Positions 48,343 through 59,802 of a DNA stretch of 64,000 bases are shown here, one piece after another (position 1 is the first letter of the stretch; each line of letters starts with the position of its first letter). The translations under genes and the position numbers were made by a program. The notes beneath the pieces were generated by a model, which saw nothing but the letters and a program-made list of their open reading frames with translations, did not search any database and was not told where the DNA came from. This DNA is from Eulemur rufifrons (Eukaryota; Chordata; Mammalia; Primates; Lemuridae), in assembly GCF_041146395.1 (NCBI RefSeq), contig NW_027182923.1, positions 275,001 to 339,000 of the forward strand, in the 5' to 3' direction.

Positions 48343-48992
48343 TTAGGGTTTGGGTTAGGGGTTTGGAGTTTGGGATTATGGTTCGAGTCAGGGTTAGGTC
48401 CTAGGGATTAGGAGTTAGGGTTAGTGTTAGGGATAGGGGTTAGTTGTTGGGTTTGGGTTAGGGTGCTAGGGTTAGGTTTAGGGTTGGGGTTAATATTAGG
48501 GTTAGCGTTTAGGGTTAAAGGATAGGATTATGGTTAAGGGTTTGGCTTAGGGTTAGGGTTAAGGGTTAGTGTTAAGGTTTAGGGTTAAGTTCAGGGTTAC
48601 GTGTTAGGGTGAGGGTTAACAGTTAGGGTTATGGTTAGCGTCTTAGGGATAGGGTTAGGGTTAGAGTTAGGGGTTAGGATTAAGGGTGAAGTGTTAGGGT
48701 TATTTTTAGGCATAGTTTTAAAGTTAGGGGCTAGGGTAATGTTTGGTTTGATGGTAGGTTTAAGGTTAGGGTTAGCAGTTTAGAATTCCCATTAGGGATT
48801 AGGTGTTATGGTTATGGCTTGGAGTTAGGGTTAGAATTCAGAGATAGGAGTTGTTCTCAGGGTAAGTGTTATGCATTAACGTTATGATAAGGGGTTAAAT
48901 TTAGGGTTATGGTGAGATTTACATTTTAAGGTGAGCAATGGGATCAGGGTCAGGTGTTATGTTCAGGGTTATGGTTAGGGGTGAGGGGTAGG

Positions 48993-49204
48993 GTTTATGC
49001 TTACGACTCGGGCCCTGTCTGCACTAGGCAGGGGGGGAGAGGTTTGGGGTTGCGATTGTCGTCGGGAACCCACTCTAGTGTATGCTGAGTATGGGCACTG
49101 AGGTTTCCGGCAGGACACAGTGGTAGAGCCTCCTTTTATTCATGGCATGGGAGGATTGTAGGCTTTCTAACGCTGAGAAAGCAAGAAGTCTGATAATTAG
49201 ATTT
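48993..49204 (+). repeat. Anchor A
   Basis: GCTTACGACTCGGGCCCTGT, GGCAGGGGGGGAGAGG, CCCACTCTAGTGTATGCTGAG, GGATTGTAGGCTTTCTAACGC. Several private substitutions are present, and the frame open in other A modules is interrupted here. Confidence 0.86.
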
Positions 49205-49896
49205 AGGGTTAGGATTATAGTTAGGGTTAGGAATGAGGTTAGTGCTAGGGTGAGGGATTAGGGCTAGGGATTATGGGTAGAGTTAAGGTTAAATGTTAGA
49301 GTTAGGTTTAACGGTTACAGTTAGGTTTAGGGTTACGTTTTAGGGTGAGGGTTATGGTTAGGGGTTAGGGTTTGGTACAGGGTTAGGGTTAAGTGTTAGG
49401 TTTAGGGTTAAAGATTAGAATTCGGATTAGGGTTGACGGTTAGTGTGAGTGTTAATGGTTAAGTTTGTGTTTAAGGGTTAGAGTTAGGGTTTAGGGCTAG
49501 TGTTAAGCGTTCGTGTTAGATTTAGGGTTAGAGTAAAGTGTTATGGTTAGGGTTATGGGTTAGCATTAGGGTTAAAGGTTAAGGGTTAGGTTTATTTTCA
49601 GGCACAGGGTTAGGATTAGGTGTTAGGGTTAGTGTTACCGTTAAGGTTTTTTGTAGGCTTAAGGTTAGGTTTAGCAGTTTAGAATTAGGGTTAGGGATTA
49701 GGTGTTATGGTTATGGTAAGGAGTTAGGGTTAGAATTATGGCATAGGGGTTGGTCTCAGGGTCAGTTTTATGCTTAAAGTTAGGGTAAGCGGTTAAAGTT
49801 AGTGTTACGGTGAGCTTTACGTGTTAAGGTGAGCAATAGGATCAGGGTTAGGTTTTATGTTCAGGGTTAGGGTTATGGGTGAGGGGTAGAGTTTAT

Positions 49897-49927
49897 ACTT
49901 AGGGTTAGGGTTAGGGTTAGGGTTTAG
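49897..49927 (+). repeat. Perfect TTAGGG run at a missing-anchor position
   Basis: The usual lead-in to anchor A (GAGGGGTAGAGTTTATACTTA) is followed not by GGGCACGGGCCC but by about four exact TTAGGG hexamers. The sequence then continues with TTTAGGCTTAAGGATCAAGGG, a segment normally found several hundred bp upstream of an anchor. This looks like a deletion or recombination joint. The four GGG tracts could in principle form a G-quadruplex. Confidence 0.75.
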
Positions 49928-50206
49928 GCTTAAGGATCAAGGGTTAGGGTTAGGGTTAGTGTTAGGGCTGTTGGTAGGGTTAAATTTAGGGTTAGCAGCT
50001 TACAATTAGGTATTAGGTTTTACAGTTATGAATAAGAGTTAGGGTTAGAATTATGGGATAGGTGTTGTCCTCAGGGTAAGTATTATTCATTAACGTTAGG
50101 ATAAGGGGTTAGGATTAGGGTTATGGTGAGTTTTACATGTTAAGGTGAGCAATAGGATCAGGGTCAGATGTTATGATCAGGGTTATGGTTATGGGTTAGG
50201 GGCAGT

Positions 50207-50414
50207 GTTTATGCTTAGGGCACAGGCCCTGTCTTCACTAGGTGGGGGGGCTCGGAGGCTGGGATTGTCACCAGGAACCCACTCTATCGTATGCTGGGTA
50301 TGGGCCTCTGGGTTTCATGCAGGGCACAGTGGCAGAGCCTCCTTTCATGCATGGCATGGGAGGATTGTAGGCTTTCTAAACTCTGAGAAAGCAAGAAGTC
50401 TGAGAATTAGATTT
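50207..50414 (+). repeat. Anchor A
   Basis: GCTTAGGGCACAGGCCCTGT, GGTGGGGGGGCTCGGAGG, CCCACTCTATCGTATGCTGG, CTTTCATGCATGGCATGGGAGG. The reading frame through it and its upstream flank is open for 102 codons, the longest of this family here. Confidence 0.87.
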
Positions 50415-50817
50415 AGGGTTAGGATTACGGTTAGGGTTAGGGATGAAGTTTAGTGTTAGGGAGAGGGCTTAGTGTTAGGGATTAGGGTTTGGTACAGGGT
50501 TAGGGTTAAGTGTTCGGCTTAGGGGTAAAGATTAGGATTAGTGTTAGGTTTAAGGGTTAGCTGAGGGTTAACGGTTAGGGTTAAGGTGAAGGGTTAGGGT
50601 TAGGGTTTAGGGTTAGGATTAGGGGTTCGTGTTAGGTTTAGGGTTACACTTAAGTGTTAGGGTTTAGGTTCAGGTTTAGGGTTCATGGTTAAGGTTATGT
50701 TTAGGGGTTAGGTTTAGGGGTTAGGTTTGGTGTAAGGGTATAGTGTTAGTGAAGGGAGTTTGGGTCAGGGTTTCTGTTTAGGGTAGGGGTTAGTGTTAGG
50801 ACTTAGATTTAGCGATT

Positions 50818-51012
50818 AGTTTAAGGTCAGAGGACCTGTTTAATCTATGGTGAGAAGGGTGTGGAATCGGTCGCTGAGACACCACAGCATTGTACCCTGG
50901 GCCTTGGGCTCAGACCTACATGCAGGAATCAGGGGGAGCCTGTTCTCATGCATGGCATGGTTGTATTGTAGGCTTGGTTAACTCTTAGAATGGAAGAAGT
51001 GTGAGAATTAGG
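50818..51012 (+). repeat. Anchor B
   Basis: GTCAGAGGACCTGTTTAATC, CCTGGGCCTTGGGCTCAGAC, GGTTGTATTGTAGGCTTGG, GGAAGAAGTGTGAGAATTAGG. Mirror partner probably at 58,054-58,247. Confidence 0.86.
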
Positions 51013-51319
51013 GTTATGGTTAGGGTTAGGGATTTGGGTTTAGGAGAGAGTGTTCAAATGAGGGTTAGGGGTTAGGCATTAGGGGTTAGGGTTAGTGTTA
51101 GGGTTAGGGGTTGGGGTGAGGGTTGGGTTAGGGGCTAGGGTTAGGTTTAGGGTTGGGGTTAGTGCTAGCGTTCGAGTTAGGGATTAGAGTTAGGGTTAAG
51201 GGATAGGATTAGGGTTAAGAGTTTGGCTTAGGGTTCAGGTTAAGGGTTAGGGTTATGGTTAAAGATTAGTGTTAGTTTAAACAGTTACAGTTAGGTTTAG
51301 GGTTAAATTTTAGGGTGAG

Positions 51320-51364
51320 GGCTTTTTAAACTCTGAGAGAGGAAGACGTCTGAGATTAAGATTT
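51320..51364 (+). repeat. Truncated anchor A (3' end only)
   Basis: GCTTTTTAAACTCTGAGAGAG, then GAAGACGTCTGAGATTAAGATT. Only the last ~45 bp of an A module survive, joined directly to TTAGGG-type DNA upstream (TTTTAGGGTGAGGG). Confidence 0.8.
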
Positions 51365-51912
51365 AGGGATAGGATTATGGTTAGGATTAGGGATGACGAT
51401 TAGTGTTAGGGTGAGGGCTTAGGGTTAAGGGTTAGGGTTAGAGTTAGGGTTAAGGTTAGTGTTAGTTTTAACGGTTAAAGTTAGGTTTAGGGTTAAGGTT
51501 TATTGTCAGGGTTAAGGTCAGGGGTTAGGGTTTCGTACAGGGTAAGAGTTAAGTGTTAGGTTTAGGGTTAAAGATTAGCATTATGGTTAGTGTTAAAGGT
51601 TAGTGTGAGGGTAAAAGTTTAGGGTTAAGTTTAAGGGCTAGGGTTAGGGGTTAGTGTTAGGGTTAAGGGGTCTTGTTAGGTTTAGGGTTACAGTTAAGTG
51701 TTATGGTTAGTGTTAGGGGTTACGGTTAGGCTTAGGGTTCATGGTTAGTGTAACATTTAGGGGTTAGGGCTAGGGTTAAATGATAGTGTTAGAGTTAAGG
51801 CTTAGGCTTTGGGTAAAGGTTTAGGGATAGGTTTACGGGTTAGGGTTAGTGTCAGGGTTAAATGTTAGGGTGAGAGTTAACAGTTATGGTTAGGGTTATT
51901 GGTTAGGGGTTG

Positions 51913-52108
51913 TGTTTATGCTTAGGGCACGTGCCTTGTCTGCACTAGGCGGAGAGGTTAGGGGGCTAGCATATTCGCCGGGAAATCACTCTATCGTATG
52001 CTGGGTATTGGCCCCTGGACACAGTGGCAGGGCCTCCTTTCACACATGGCGTGGGAGGATTATAGGCTTTCTAAACTCTGAGAAAGAAAAAGTCTGAGAA
52101 TTAGATTT
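51913..52108 (+). repeat. Anchor A
   Basis: GCTTAGGGCACGTGCCTTGT, CTCTATCGTATGCTGGGTAT, CATGGCGTGGGAGGATTATAG. It lacks ~15 bp of the GTTTCATGCAG segment (GGCCCCTGGACACAGTGG), so it is slightly shortened. Confidence 0.86.
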
Positions 52109-52618
52109 AGGGTTAGGATTATGGTTAGAATTAGGGATGAAGTTTAGTGTTAAGGTGATGCCTTAGGGTTAGGGGTTAGGTTTAGGGTCAGAGTTAAAGG
52201 TTAGTGTTAGGTTTAACAGTTACAGTTAGGTTTAGTGTTAAGGTTTAGTGTTAGGGTTCAGTTTAGGGGATAGGTTTTGGTACAGGTTAAGGTTTAAGTG
52301 TTAAGTTTAGAGTTAAAGATTACAATTAGGGTTAGGTTTAAAGGTAAGTGTGAGGATTAACGGTTAGGGTTAAGCATGAGGGTTAGGGATTAGGTTTAGT
52401 GTTAAGGGTTTATGTTAGTTTAGGGTTAGAGTTAAGTGTTATGGTTAGGGTTAGGGGTTAGGGTTAGATATAGGGTGCATGGTTAGGGTTACGTTTAGGG
52501 GTTAGGGTTACGGGTTAGGTTTAGGGTGAGTGTTTGGTGTTAGTGTTGGGCATTAGGATAAGGGCTTAGGTTTAGGGTTAGCGTTTAGGTTTAGTGTTAG
52601 GGCTTAGATTTAGCGGTT

Positions 52619-52812
52619 AGTTTAAGGGCACAGGACCTGTTTAATCTATGGTGAGAAGGGTGCAGAATTGGTCCCCTTGACACCACACCATCGTACCTGG
52701 GCCTTGGGCCCAGACCTACATGCAGGACTCAGGCGGAGCCTCTTCTCACTCATGGCATGGCTCTATTGTAGGCTTGGTGAACTCTGAAAATGGAGGAAGT
52801 GTGAGAATTAGG
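52619..52812 (+). repeat. Anchor B
   Basis: AGTTTAAGGGCACAGGACCT, GGTGAGAAGGGTGCAG, GGGCCTTGGGCCCAGACC, GCATGGCTCTATTGTAGGC. It belongs to the 52.6-56.0 kb part of the arm, which has no full counterpart in the mirror arm. Confidence 0.86.
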
Positions 52813-53576
52813 GTTATGGTTATGGTTAATTGTTTGGGGTTAGGGGTTAGGGTTCGAGTGTGGTTCAGGGGTTAGAAATTAGGAGTTAGTGTTAGTGTTA
52901 GGGTTAGGGGTTAGGGGTTAGTGTTGGTTTAGGGGCTAGGGTTAGATTCAGAGTTAGGGTTAGTGTTAGGGTTAGGGTTAGGGATTATGGTTAGGGTTAG
53001 GAATTAGGGTTAGGGTTAGGCTTAAGGGATAGGATTAGGGTAAAGGGTTAAGGCTTAGGGTTAGCATTAGGGATTAGGGTTAGGGTTAAGTGTTAGGGTT
53101 TTGGTCTGATTTAAGGGTTAGGGTGAGCGTTAACAGTTAGGGTTAAGGTTAATTGTTAGGATTGGGGGTTAGGCTTAAGGATTCGTATTAGGGTTAGGGT
53201 ATAAGGGTGAGACTTAAGTCTTATGGTTAGGGACAGGGCTTTTGGTTAGGGATAAGGGTTAGGAGTTAGGGTTACTTTTAGGCATAGGGTAGGATTAGGG
53301 GTGAGGGTTAGGGTTAGGGTTAGTGTTAGGGTTGTTGGTAGTGTTAAGGTTAGGGATAGCAGTTTAGAATTAGTGTTAGGGATTAGGTTTTATGGTTATG
53401 GCTAAGATTTAGGGTTAGAATTATGGGATAGGCGTTGTTCTCAGTGTAAGTGTTATGCATTAACTTTAGGAGATGCGGTTAAAGTTAGGGTTACAGTGTG
53501 GTCTACATGATAAGGTGAGCAGTAGGATCAGGGTTAGGTGTTACGTTCAAGGTTAGGGTTATATGTTAGGCGTACT

Positions 53577-53784
53577 TTTTATGCTTAGGGCACGGGCCCT
53601 GTCTGCACTAGGCGGGAGGATTAGGGGTCTAGGATTGTGGCCGAGAACTTTCTCTATCGTACACTGGGTATGGGTCCCTGGGTTTCATGCAGGACACAGT
53701 GGCAGAGCCTCTTTTCACGCATGGCATGGGAGGATTGTAGGCTTTCTAAACTCTGAGAAAGCAAGAAGTCTGAGAATTAGATTT
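53577..53784 (+). repeat. Anchor A
   Basis: TTAGGGCACGGGCCCTGTCT, GGCGGGAGGATTAGGGG, GAACTTTCTCTATCGTACAC, GCATGGCATGGGAGGATTG. The frame is open for 86 codons. No start signal or codon-use evidence for a gene is seen. Confidence 0.86.
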
Positions 53785-54307
53785 AGGGATAGGATTATGG
53801 TTAGTGTTAAGGATAAAGTTTAGCATTAGGGTGAGGGCTTAGGGTTAGGGGTTAGAGTTACGGTCAGGGTTAAAGGTTAGTGTTAGGTTTAATGGTTACA
53901 GTTAGCTTTAGGGTCAAGTGTTAGGGTTAAGGTTAAGGTTAGGGGTTAGGTTTTGGTACAGGGTAAGGGTTAACTGTTAGGTTTAGGGTTAAAGATTACG
54001 ATTAGGGTTAGGTTTAAGGGTTAGTGTGAGAGTTAACGGTTACGGTTAAGGTTAAGTGTTAGGGTTAGTGGTTAAGTTTAGGTTTAAGTGTTCGTGTTAG
54101 GTTTAGGGTTAGAGTTAAGTGTTATGGTTAGGGTTTGGGGTTAGGGTTAGGTTTAGAGTTCATCGTTAGGGTTACGTTTAGGCATTAGGGTAATGGGTAA
54201 GGATTAGGGTAAGGGTTTAATGTTAGTGTTGGGCGTTAGGGTCAGGGCTTAAGTTTAGGGTTAAGGGTTAGTGTTAGAGTTAGCGTTAGGGCTTAGATTT
54301 AGAGGTT

Positions 54308-54502
54308 ATTTTAAGGGCACAGGACCTGTGTAATCTATGGTGAGAAGTGTGCAGAATGGGTCATCGCCACACCACACCATCGTACCCTAGGCCTTGGGCC
54401 CAGACCTACATGCAGGTCTCAGGCAGAGCCTCTTCTCACGCATGGCATGGTTTTATTGTAGGCTTGGCTAACTCTGAGAATGGAGGAAGTGTGAGAATTA
54501 TG
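54308..54502 (+). repeat. Anchor B
   Basis: ATTTTAAGGGCACAGGACCT, CCTAGGCCTTGGGCCCAGAC, ATGCAGGTCTCAGGCAGAGC, GGTTTTATTGTAGGCTTGG. It closely resembles 52,619-52,812, as expected if the A-B segment was duplicated locally. Confidence 0.86.
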
Positions 54503-55290
54503 GTTATGATTAGGGTTAGGTGTTTGGGGTTAGGGGTTAGTGTTCGCGTGAGGGTTAGGTGTTAGGGATTAGGGGTTAGGGTTAATGTTAGCATTAGGGG
54601 TTAACGGTTAGGGTTGGGTTAGGGACTAGAGATAGATTTAGGGTTGGGGTTAGGGTTAGGGGTTAGGGTTAGGGTTAAGGGATAGGATTAGGGTTAAGGG
54701 TTAAGGCTTAGGGTTAGCATTAAGGGATAGGGTTAGGGTTAAGGGTTAGGGTTATGGTCCGAGATAAGGGTTAGGGTGAGGGTTAACTGTTAGGGTTAGG
54801 GTTATAAGTTAGGGATAGTGTTAGGTTTAAGGTCTAGGGTTAGGGTTAGAGGTAGCTTTACTGCTAAAATTAGGTCTCGGCATTAAGGTAAGGGTTAGTG
54901 TTAGGGTTAAGGGTTAGGGTTAGGTTTAATTGTTAGGATTAGGATCAGAATTAAGGGTTAGGCTTAGGGTTAGGGGATAGGGTTAGGGTTTAGGGTAAAC
55001 TTTTAAGGTTATGTTTAGGGATAAGGTTAGGGTTAGCGTTTAAGGTTAGGGTTAGTATTAGGGTTGTTTGTAGGGTTAAGGTAATGTTTAGTGGTAAGAA
55101 TTAGGGTTAGGGATTAGGGGTTACTGTTATGGCTAGGAGTTAGGGTTAGAATTAAGTGATAGGGGTTGTTCTTAGCATAAGTGTTATGCATTAATGTTAG
55201 GATAAGTGGTTAAAGTTAGGTTTACGGTGAGGTTTATGTGTTAAGGTGAGCAATAGGATCAGGGTTAGAATTATGAGTGAGGGGTAGGGT

Positions 55291-55495
55291 TTTGCTTAGG
55301 GTATGGGCCCTGTCTGCCCTAGGAGTGGGATTGAGGGGGATGCGATTGTCACCAGAAACCCACTCTATCGTATGCAGGGTATGGGCCCATGGGTTTCTTG
55401 TAGGACACTCTGGCAGAGCCTGATTTCACGCATGGTAAAGGAGGATTGTAAGCTTTCAAATCTCTAAGAAAGTAAGAAGTCTGAGAATTAGATTT
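55291..55495 (+). repeat. Anchor A, diverged
   Basis: GCTTAGGGTATGGGCCCTGT, CCCACTCTATCGTATGCAGG, GGTTTCTTGTAGGACACTC, CATGGTAAAGGAGGATTGTA. It is the last complete A module before the second hinge. Confidence 0.85.
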
Positions 55496-55802
55496 AAGGT
55501 TAGGATTATCGTTATGGTTAGGGATGAAGTTTAATCTTACGGTGAGGGCTTCGGGTAAGGGGATACGGTTAGTTTTAGGGTTAAGAGTTACTGTTAGGTT
55601 TAACAGTTACAGTTAGACTTAGGGTTTAGGTTTAGGGTTAGGGTTAAGCTTAGGGGTTATGGTTTGGTACAGGGTTAGGGTTAGGGTTAAAGATCATGAC
55701 AATGGTTAGAGTTAAGGGTTAGTTTGAGTGTTAACAGTAGGGTTAAGGATAACTTTTAGGGTTAGGGGTTAGGATTAGTGTTAGGGCTGAGATTTAGCGG
55801 TT

Positions 55803-55992
55803 AGTTTAAGGGCACAGGACCTGTTTAATCTATGGTGAGAGTGGTGCACAGGGTCGCTGCGACACAACACCACCGTACGCTGGGCCTTGGGCCAAGACCT
55901 ACATACAGGATTCAGGTGGAGCCTCTTCTAACGCATGACATGGCTGTATTGTAGGCTTGGTTAACTCTGAGAATGGAAGAAGTGTCAGAAAT
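55803..55992 (+). repeat. Anchor B next to second hinge
   Basis: TTAAGGGCACAGGACCTGTT, GGGCCTTGGGCCAAGACC, GGCTGTATTGTAGGCTTGG, GGAAGAAGTGTCAGAAATCGG. Only ~25 bp separate its end from the change of strand at about 56,015. Confidence 0.86.
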
Positions 55993-56004
55993 CGGGTTAG
56001 GGCT

Positions 56005-56030
56005 GGCTGTAGGTGTTTTTAACCCCTAAC
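56005..56030. other. Second inversion hinge (TTAGGG to CCCTAA)
   Basis: The plus strand changes from GGGTTAGGGCTGGCTGTAGG to GTGTTTTTAACCCCTAACCC within ~20 bp. From here to the window end, anchors are on the minus strand. The order of modules outward (B, A, A, B, A) mirrors 45.9-49.2 kb. Confidence 0.9.
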
Positions 56031-56122
56031 CCTAACACTAACCCCCTAATCCTAACCCTAACACTAACCCCAAGGTTAAATCTAACCTTAACCCCTACGA
56101 CAACCCTAACCCTAACCCTAAC

Positions 56123-56165
56123 CCCTCTCACTGTAGAATAAACAGGTCCTGTGCCCTTAAACTAA
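56123..56165 (-). repeat. Truncated anchor B (5' end only)
   Basis: CTCTCACTGTAGAATAAACAG followed by GTCCTGTGCCCTTAAACTAACC. Only the first ~43 bp of a B module (read on the minus strand) remain; the rest is replaced by CCCTAA repeats. It lies 110 bp from the hinge. Confidence 0.8.
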
Positions 56166-56680
56166 CCACTAAATCTAAGCCCTAACATCAACCCTAACCT
56201 CTGACCCTAAACCTAAGCCCTGAGCCTAAAGCCCAACACTAACTCTAAACTCTTACCCTAAAGCTAATCCCTAACCCTAATGCTAACCTCTAAACGTAAC
56301 CCTAACTGTGAACCCTAAACCTAACCCTAACCTCGAGCGCTAACCATAGCACTTAACTCTAACCCTAAACCTAACATGAACCCTTAATCCTAACACTAAC
56401 CCTAACCCTAACTCTTAACTTTAACCCTGACTGTTAACCCTCACACTAACCTTTAAACCTAACCTTAATCGTAATCTTTAACCCTAAACCTAATATTTAA
56501 CCCTAATCCTGTACCAAACCCTAAACCCTAACCTTAAACCTAACCATAAACCTTAACCCTGAACCTAACTGTAACAGTTAAAACTAAGAGTAACCTGTAA
56601 CGCTACCCGTAACCCCTAACTCTAAGCCTTCACCCTAATACTAACCTTGATCCTTAACCCGAACCCTAACCCTAACCCTA

Positions 56681-56890
56681 AATCTAATTCTCAGTCTTCT
56701 TGCTTTCTTAGAGTTTAGAAAGCCTACAATCCTCCCATGCCATGCGTGAAAGGAGGCTCTTCCACTGTGTCCTGAATGAACCGCTGGGGCCCATAACCAG
56801 AGTACGATAGAGTGGGTTCCTGGTGACAATCCCAGCCCCCTAACTCCCCCCCCGCCTAATGCAGACAAGGCCCGTGCCCTAAGCATAAAC
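56681..56890 (-). repeat. Anchor A (inverted)
   Basis: ATTCTCAGTCTTCTTGCTTTC, CATGCCATGCGTGAAAGGAGG, GATAGAGTGGGTTCCTGG, AATGCAGACAAGGCCCGTGC. It is closest to the 1.87 kb-unit anchors in its CTTTCTTAGAG and GCATAAACTCTACACC parts. Confidence 0.86.
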
Positions 56891-58053
56891 TCTACACCTC
56901 ACCCAAAACTCTAACCCTGAAAATAACATTTAACCCTGATTCTATTGCTCACCTTAGAATGTAAACCTCACCGTAACCTGAACTTTAACCTCTTATCCTA
57001 ACGTTAATGCATAACACTTACCCTGAGATTAACCCTTATCCCGTAATTCTAACCCTATCTCCTAGTCATAACTGTGACAACTAATCCCTAACCCTAATTC
57101 TAAACCACTAACACTAACTGTTACCCTACGTAGTTACTGTTACGGTAACCTACTGTTACCCTAACACTGAACCTAACCCTTACTCCTAACGCCAAAGCTA
57201 TGGCTAAAAATAATGCTAACCCTTGACCCTTTACCCTAACTCCTAACCCTAACCCTAATCCTAACCACTAAACCCAACCTTAGCTCTTAACCCTAACCCT
57301 AAACCTTACCCTGACGCCTAGACCTAACACTAACACTAAACTAACACCTAACCCTAATCATAACCCCTAAAGCTAACCCTAACCCTGAACCCTAAACCTA
57401 ACTCTAACACTTAATACTAACTATATCCCTAACCCCTAACCCCAACCCTAACCCTAACCGTTAACCCTCACCCTAACCCTTAAACCGGACCCTAACACTA
57501 AATCTTAACCCTAAAGCTACGCCCAACCCTTAACCATAATCCTATCCCTTAACCCTAAACCTAACCCCTAACCCTAAACCTAACACTAACCCCAATCCTA
57601 ATTCTAACCATAGCCCTTAATACATCACTACGCCTAACCCCTAACCCTAACCCTAACCCCTAATGCTAACCCTAACACTGAACCCTAAACCTAACCCTAT
57701 CCCTAACCCTTAAACATAACTCTATCCCTAACCAATAATCCTAAGCCTAATCTTTAACCCTCACCCTAGAGCTTAACTCAAACCGTAACCCTAAGCCTAA
57801 ACCCCAACCCTAACACTTAACACAAACCCTAAGCCTAAACACTTAACGCCAATCCTATCCTTTAACCCTAACACTAACCCTGATGCCTAATCCTAACCCT
57901 AACACTAACCCCAACCATAAATCTAACCCTAGCCCCTAGCGCAAAACTAACCCCTAACCCTAACACTAACCCTAAATCCTAGTCCCTAACCACTAAACCT
58001 CACTTGAACCCTAACCCCTAACACCAAACCCTTAACCCTAACCATAACCCTAT

Positions 58054-58247
58054 TTCTCACACTACTTCCATTCTCAGAGTTAACCAAGCCTAAAATACAA
58101 CCATGCAATGCGTGAGTAGAGTTTCCGCATGAGTCCTGCAAGTAGGTCTGGGCCAAAGGCCCAGGATCCGATGGTGTGGTGTCGCATGGAAACATTCTGC
58201 ACCCTTCTCACCATAGATTACACAGGTCCTGTACCCTTAAACTAACC
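58054..58247 (-). repeat. Anchor B (inverted)
   Basis: TTCTCACACTACTTCCATTC, AATGCGTGAGTAGAGTTTCC, CAAGTAGGTCTGGGCC, CCATAGATTACACAGGTCC. Probable mirror of 50,818-51,012. Confidence 0.85.
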
Positions 58248-58752
58248 GCCAAATCAAAGCCCAAACACTGACCCTAACCCCTAACCCTACCTAAGCCCTG
58301 ACCCTAATGCCCAACACTAACACTAAACGCTTACCCTAAACCTAACCCCTAAATGTAACCTTAACCATGAACCCTAAACCTAACCCAAACCCCTAACCCT
58401 AACCATAACACTTAACTCTAACCCTAAACCTAACATGAACACTTAACCCTAACCCTAACCCATAAACCTAACACTTAACCTTAACCCTAACCGTTAACCC
58501 TCACACTAAACCTTAACCCTAACCCTAATCCTAATCTTTAAGCCTAAACCTAGCACTTAACCCTTACCCTGTACCAAAACCTAACCCCTAATCTTAACCC
58601 TAAGCTTAAACCTTAAAGCTTAACCCTAAACCTAACTGTAACTGTTAAACCTAACACTAACCTTTAACCCTGACCCTAACTGAAACCCCTAACCCTAAGC
58701 CCTCACCATAACAGTAACCTATATTGCTAACCCTAACCCTAATCCTAGCCCT

Positions 58753-58958
58753 AAATTTAATTCTCAGACTTCTTGCTTTCTCAGAGTTTACAAAGCCTAC
58801 AATCCTCCCATGCCATGTGTAGAAGGAGGCTTGGCCACTGTGTCCGGCATGAAACCAAGGGGCCCATACCCAGTGTATGATAGAGTGGCTTCCGGCATCT
58901 ATCCCAGCCCTCTAAGCCCCCTCCTAGAGCAGAGAGGGCTCGTGATATAAGCATAAAC
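58753..58958 (-). repeat. Anchor A (inverted), diverged
   Basis: TTCTCAGACTTCTTGCTTTC, CATGCCATGTGTAGAAGGAGG, CAGTGTATGATAGAGTGG, AGAGAGGGCTCGTGATATAA. Many private changes are present. By spacing it pairs with 50,207-50,414. Confidence 0.84.
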
Positions 58959-59802
58959 ACTACCCCTCACCCATAACCCTAACCCTGAACATCACAGCTC
59001 ACCCTGATACTATTGCTCACCTTAACACATCAACCTCACCATAACTCTAACTTGAACCTGTTATCCTAACGTTAATGCATAAGACTTACCCTAAGAACAA
59101 CCCCTATCCCTTAATTCTAACCCTAACTCCTAGCCACAATTGTAACACCTAATCCCTAAGGCTAATTCAAAACTGCTAAACATTACCTTATCCCTACAAA
59201 CTAACCCTAACCCTAAACGCTAACCCTAACCGTACACCTAAAAATAACCGTAACACTTGACACTTAACCCTAACCCTTAACCCTGATCCTAATCCTAACA
59301 ATTAAACCTAACCCTAACTCTTAAGCCTAACACTAACACGTACCCTAATGCCTAGACCTAACCCTAAGAGTAAACGTAACCCCTAACCCTAACCCTAATC
59401 CCTAATGCTAACCCTAACACTGAACCCTAATCCTAAGCCTTAAACCTAACTCTATCCTTAACCCATAACCCTAGCCCTAACCGTTAACCCCACACTAACC
59501 CTTAACTCGAACTGTAACCCTAACCCTTAAAACTAAACCTAACACTTAACGCTAACCCTAAGCCTTAACGCTTAACCCTTATCCTATCCCTTAACCCTAA
59601 CCCTAACCCATAACGCTAACCCTAACCCCACTCTAAATCTAACCCTAGCCCCTAACCCAACCCTAACCCCTAAGCCCTAACCCTATCACTAAACCCAACA
59701 CCTACTCCCTAACCCCTAATCCTCACTCGAAGCTTAAGCCCTAACCCTAAGCCCTCTCCCTGACTAATCTTCATCCCTAACCCTAACCATAATCCTAACC
59801 CT

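Larger units (their letters stand above)
42230..56015 (+). repeat. Degenerate TTAGGG array with A and B anchors
   Basis: Outside the anchor modules listed separately, this whole stretch is variant TTAGGG (TTAGGG, TTTAGGG, TTAAGGG, TTAGTG and similar), G-rich on the plus strand. Irregular spacing of anchors (0.5-1.8 kb) replaces the even 1.87 kb period of the left side. All spacers of more than 300 bp here (for example 43,564-45,165, 47,650-48,146, 52,813-53,576) contain only this material. The mirror-image sequence lies in 56,016-64,000. Confidence 0.9.
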
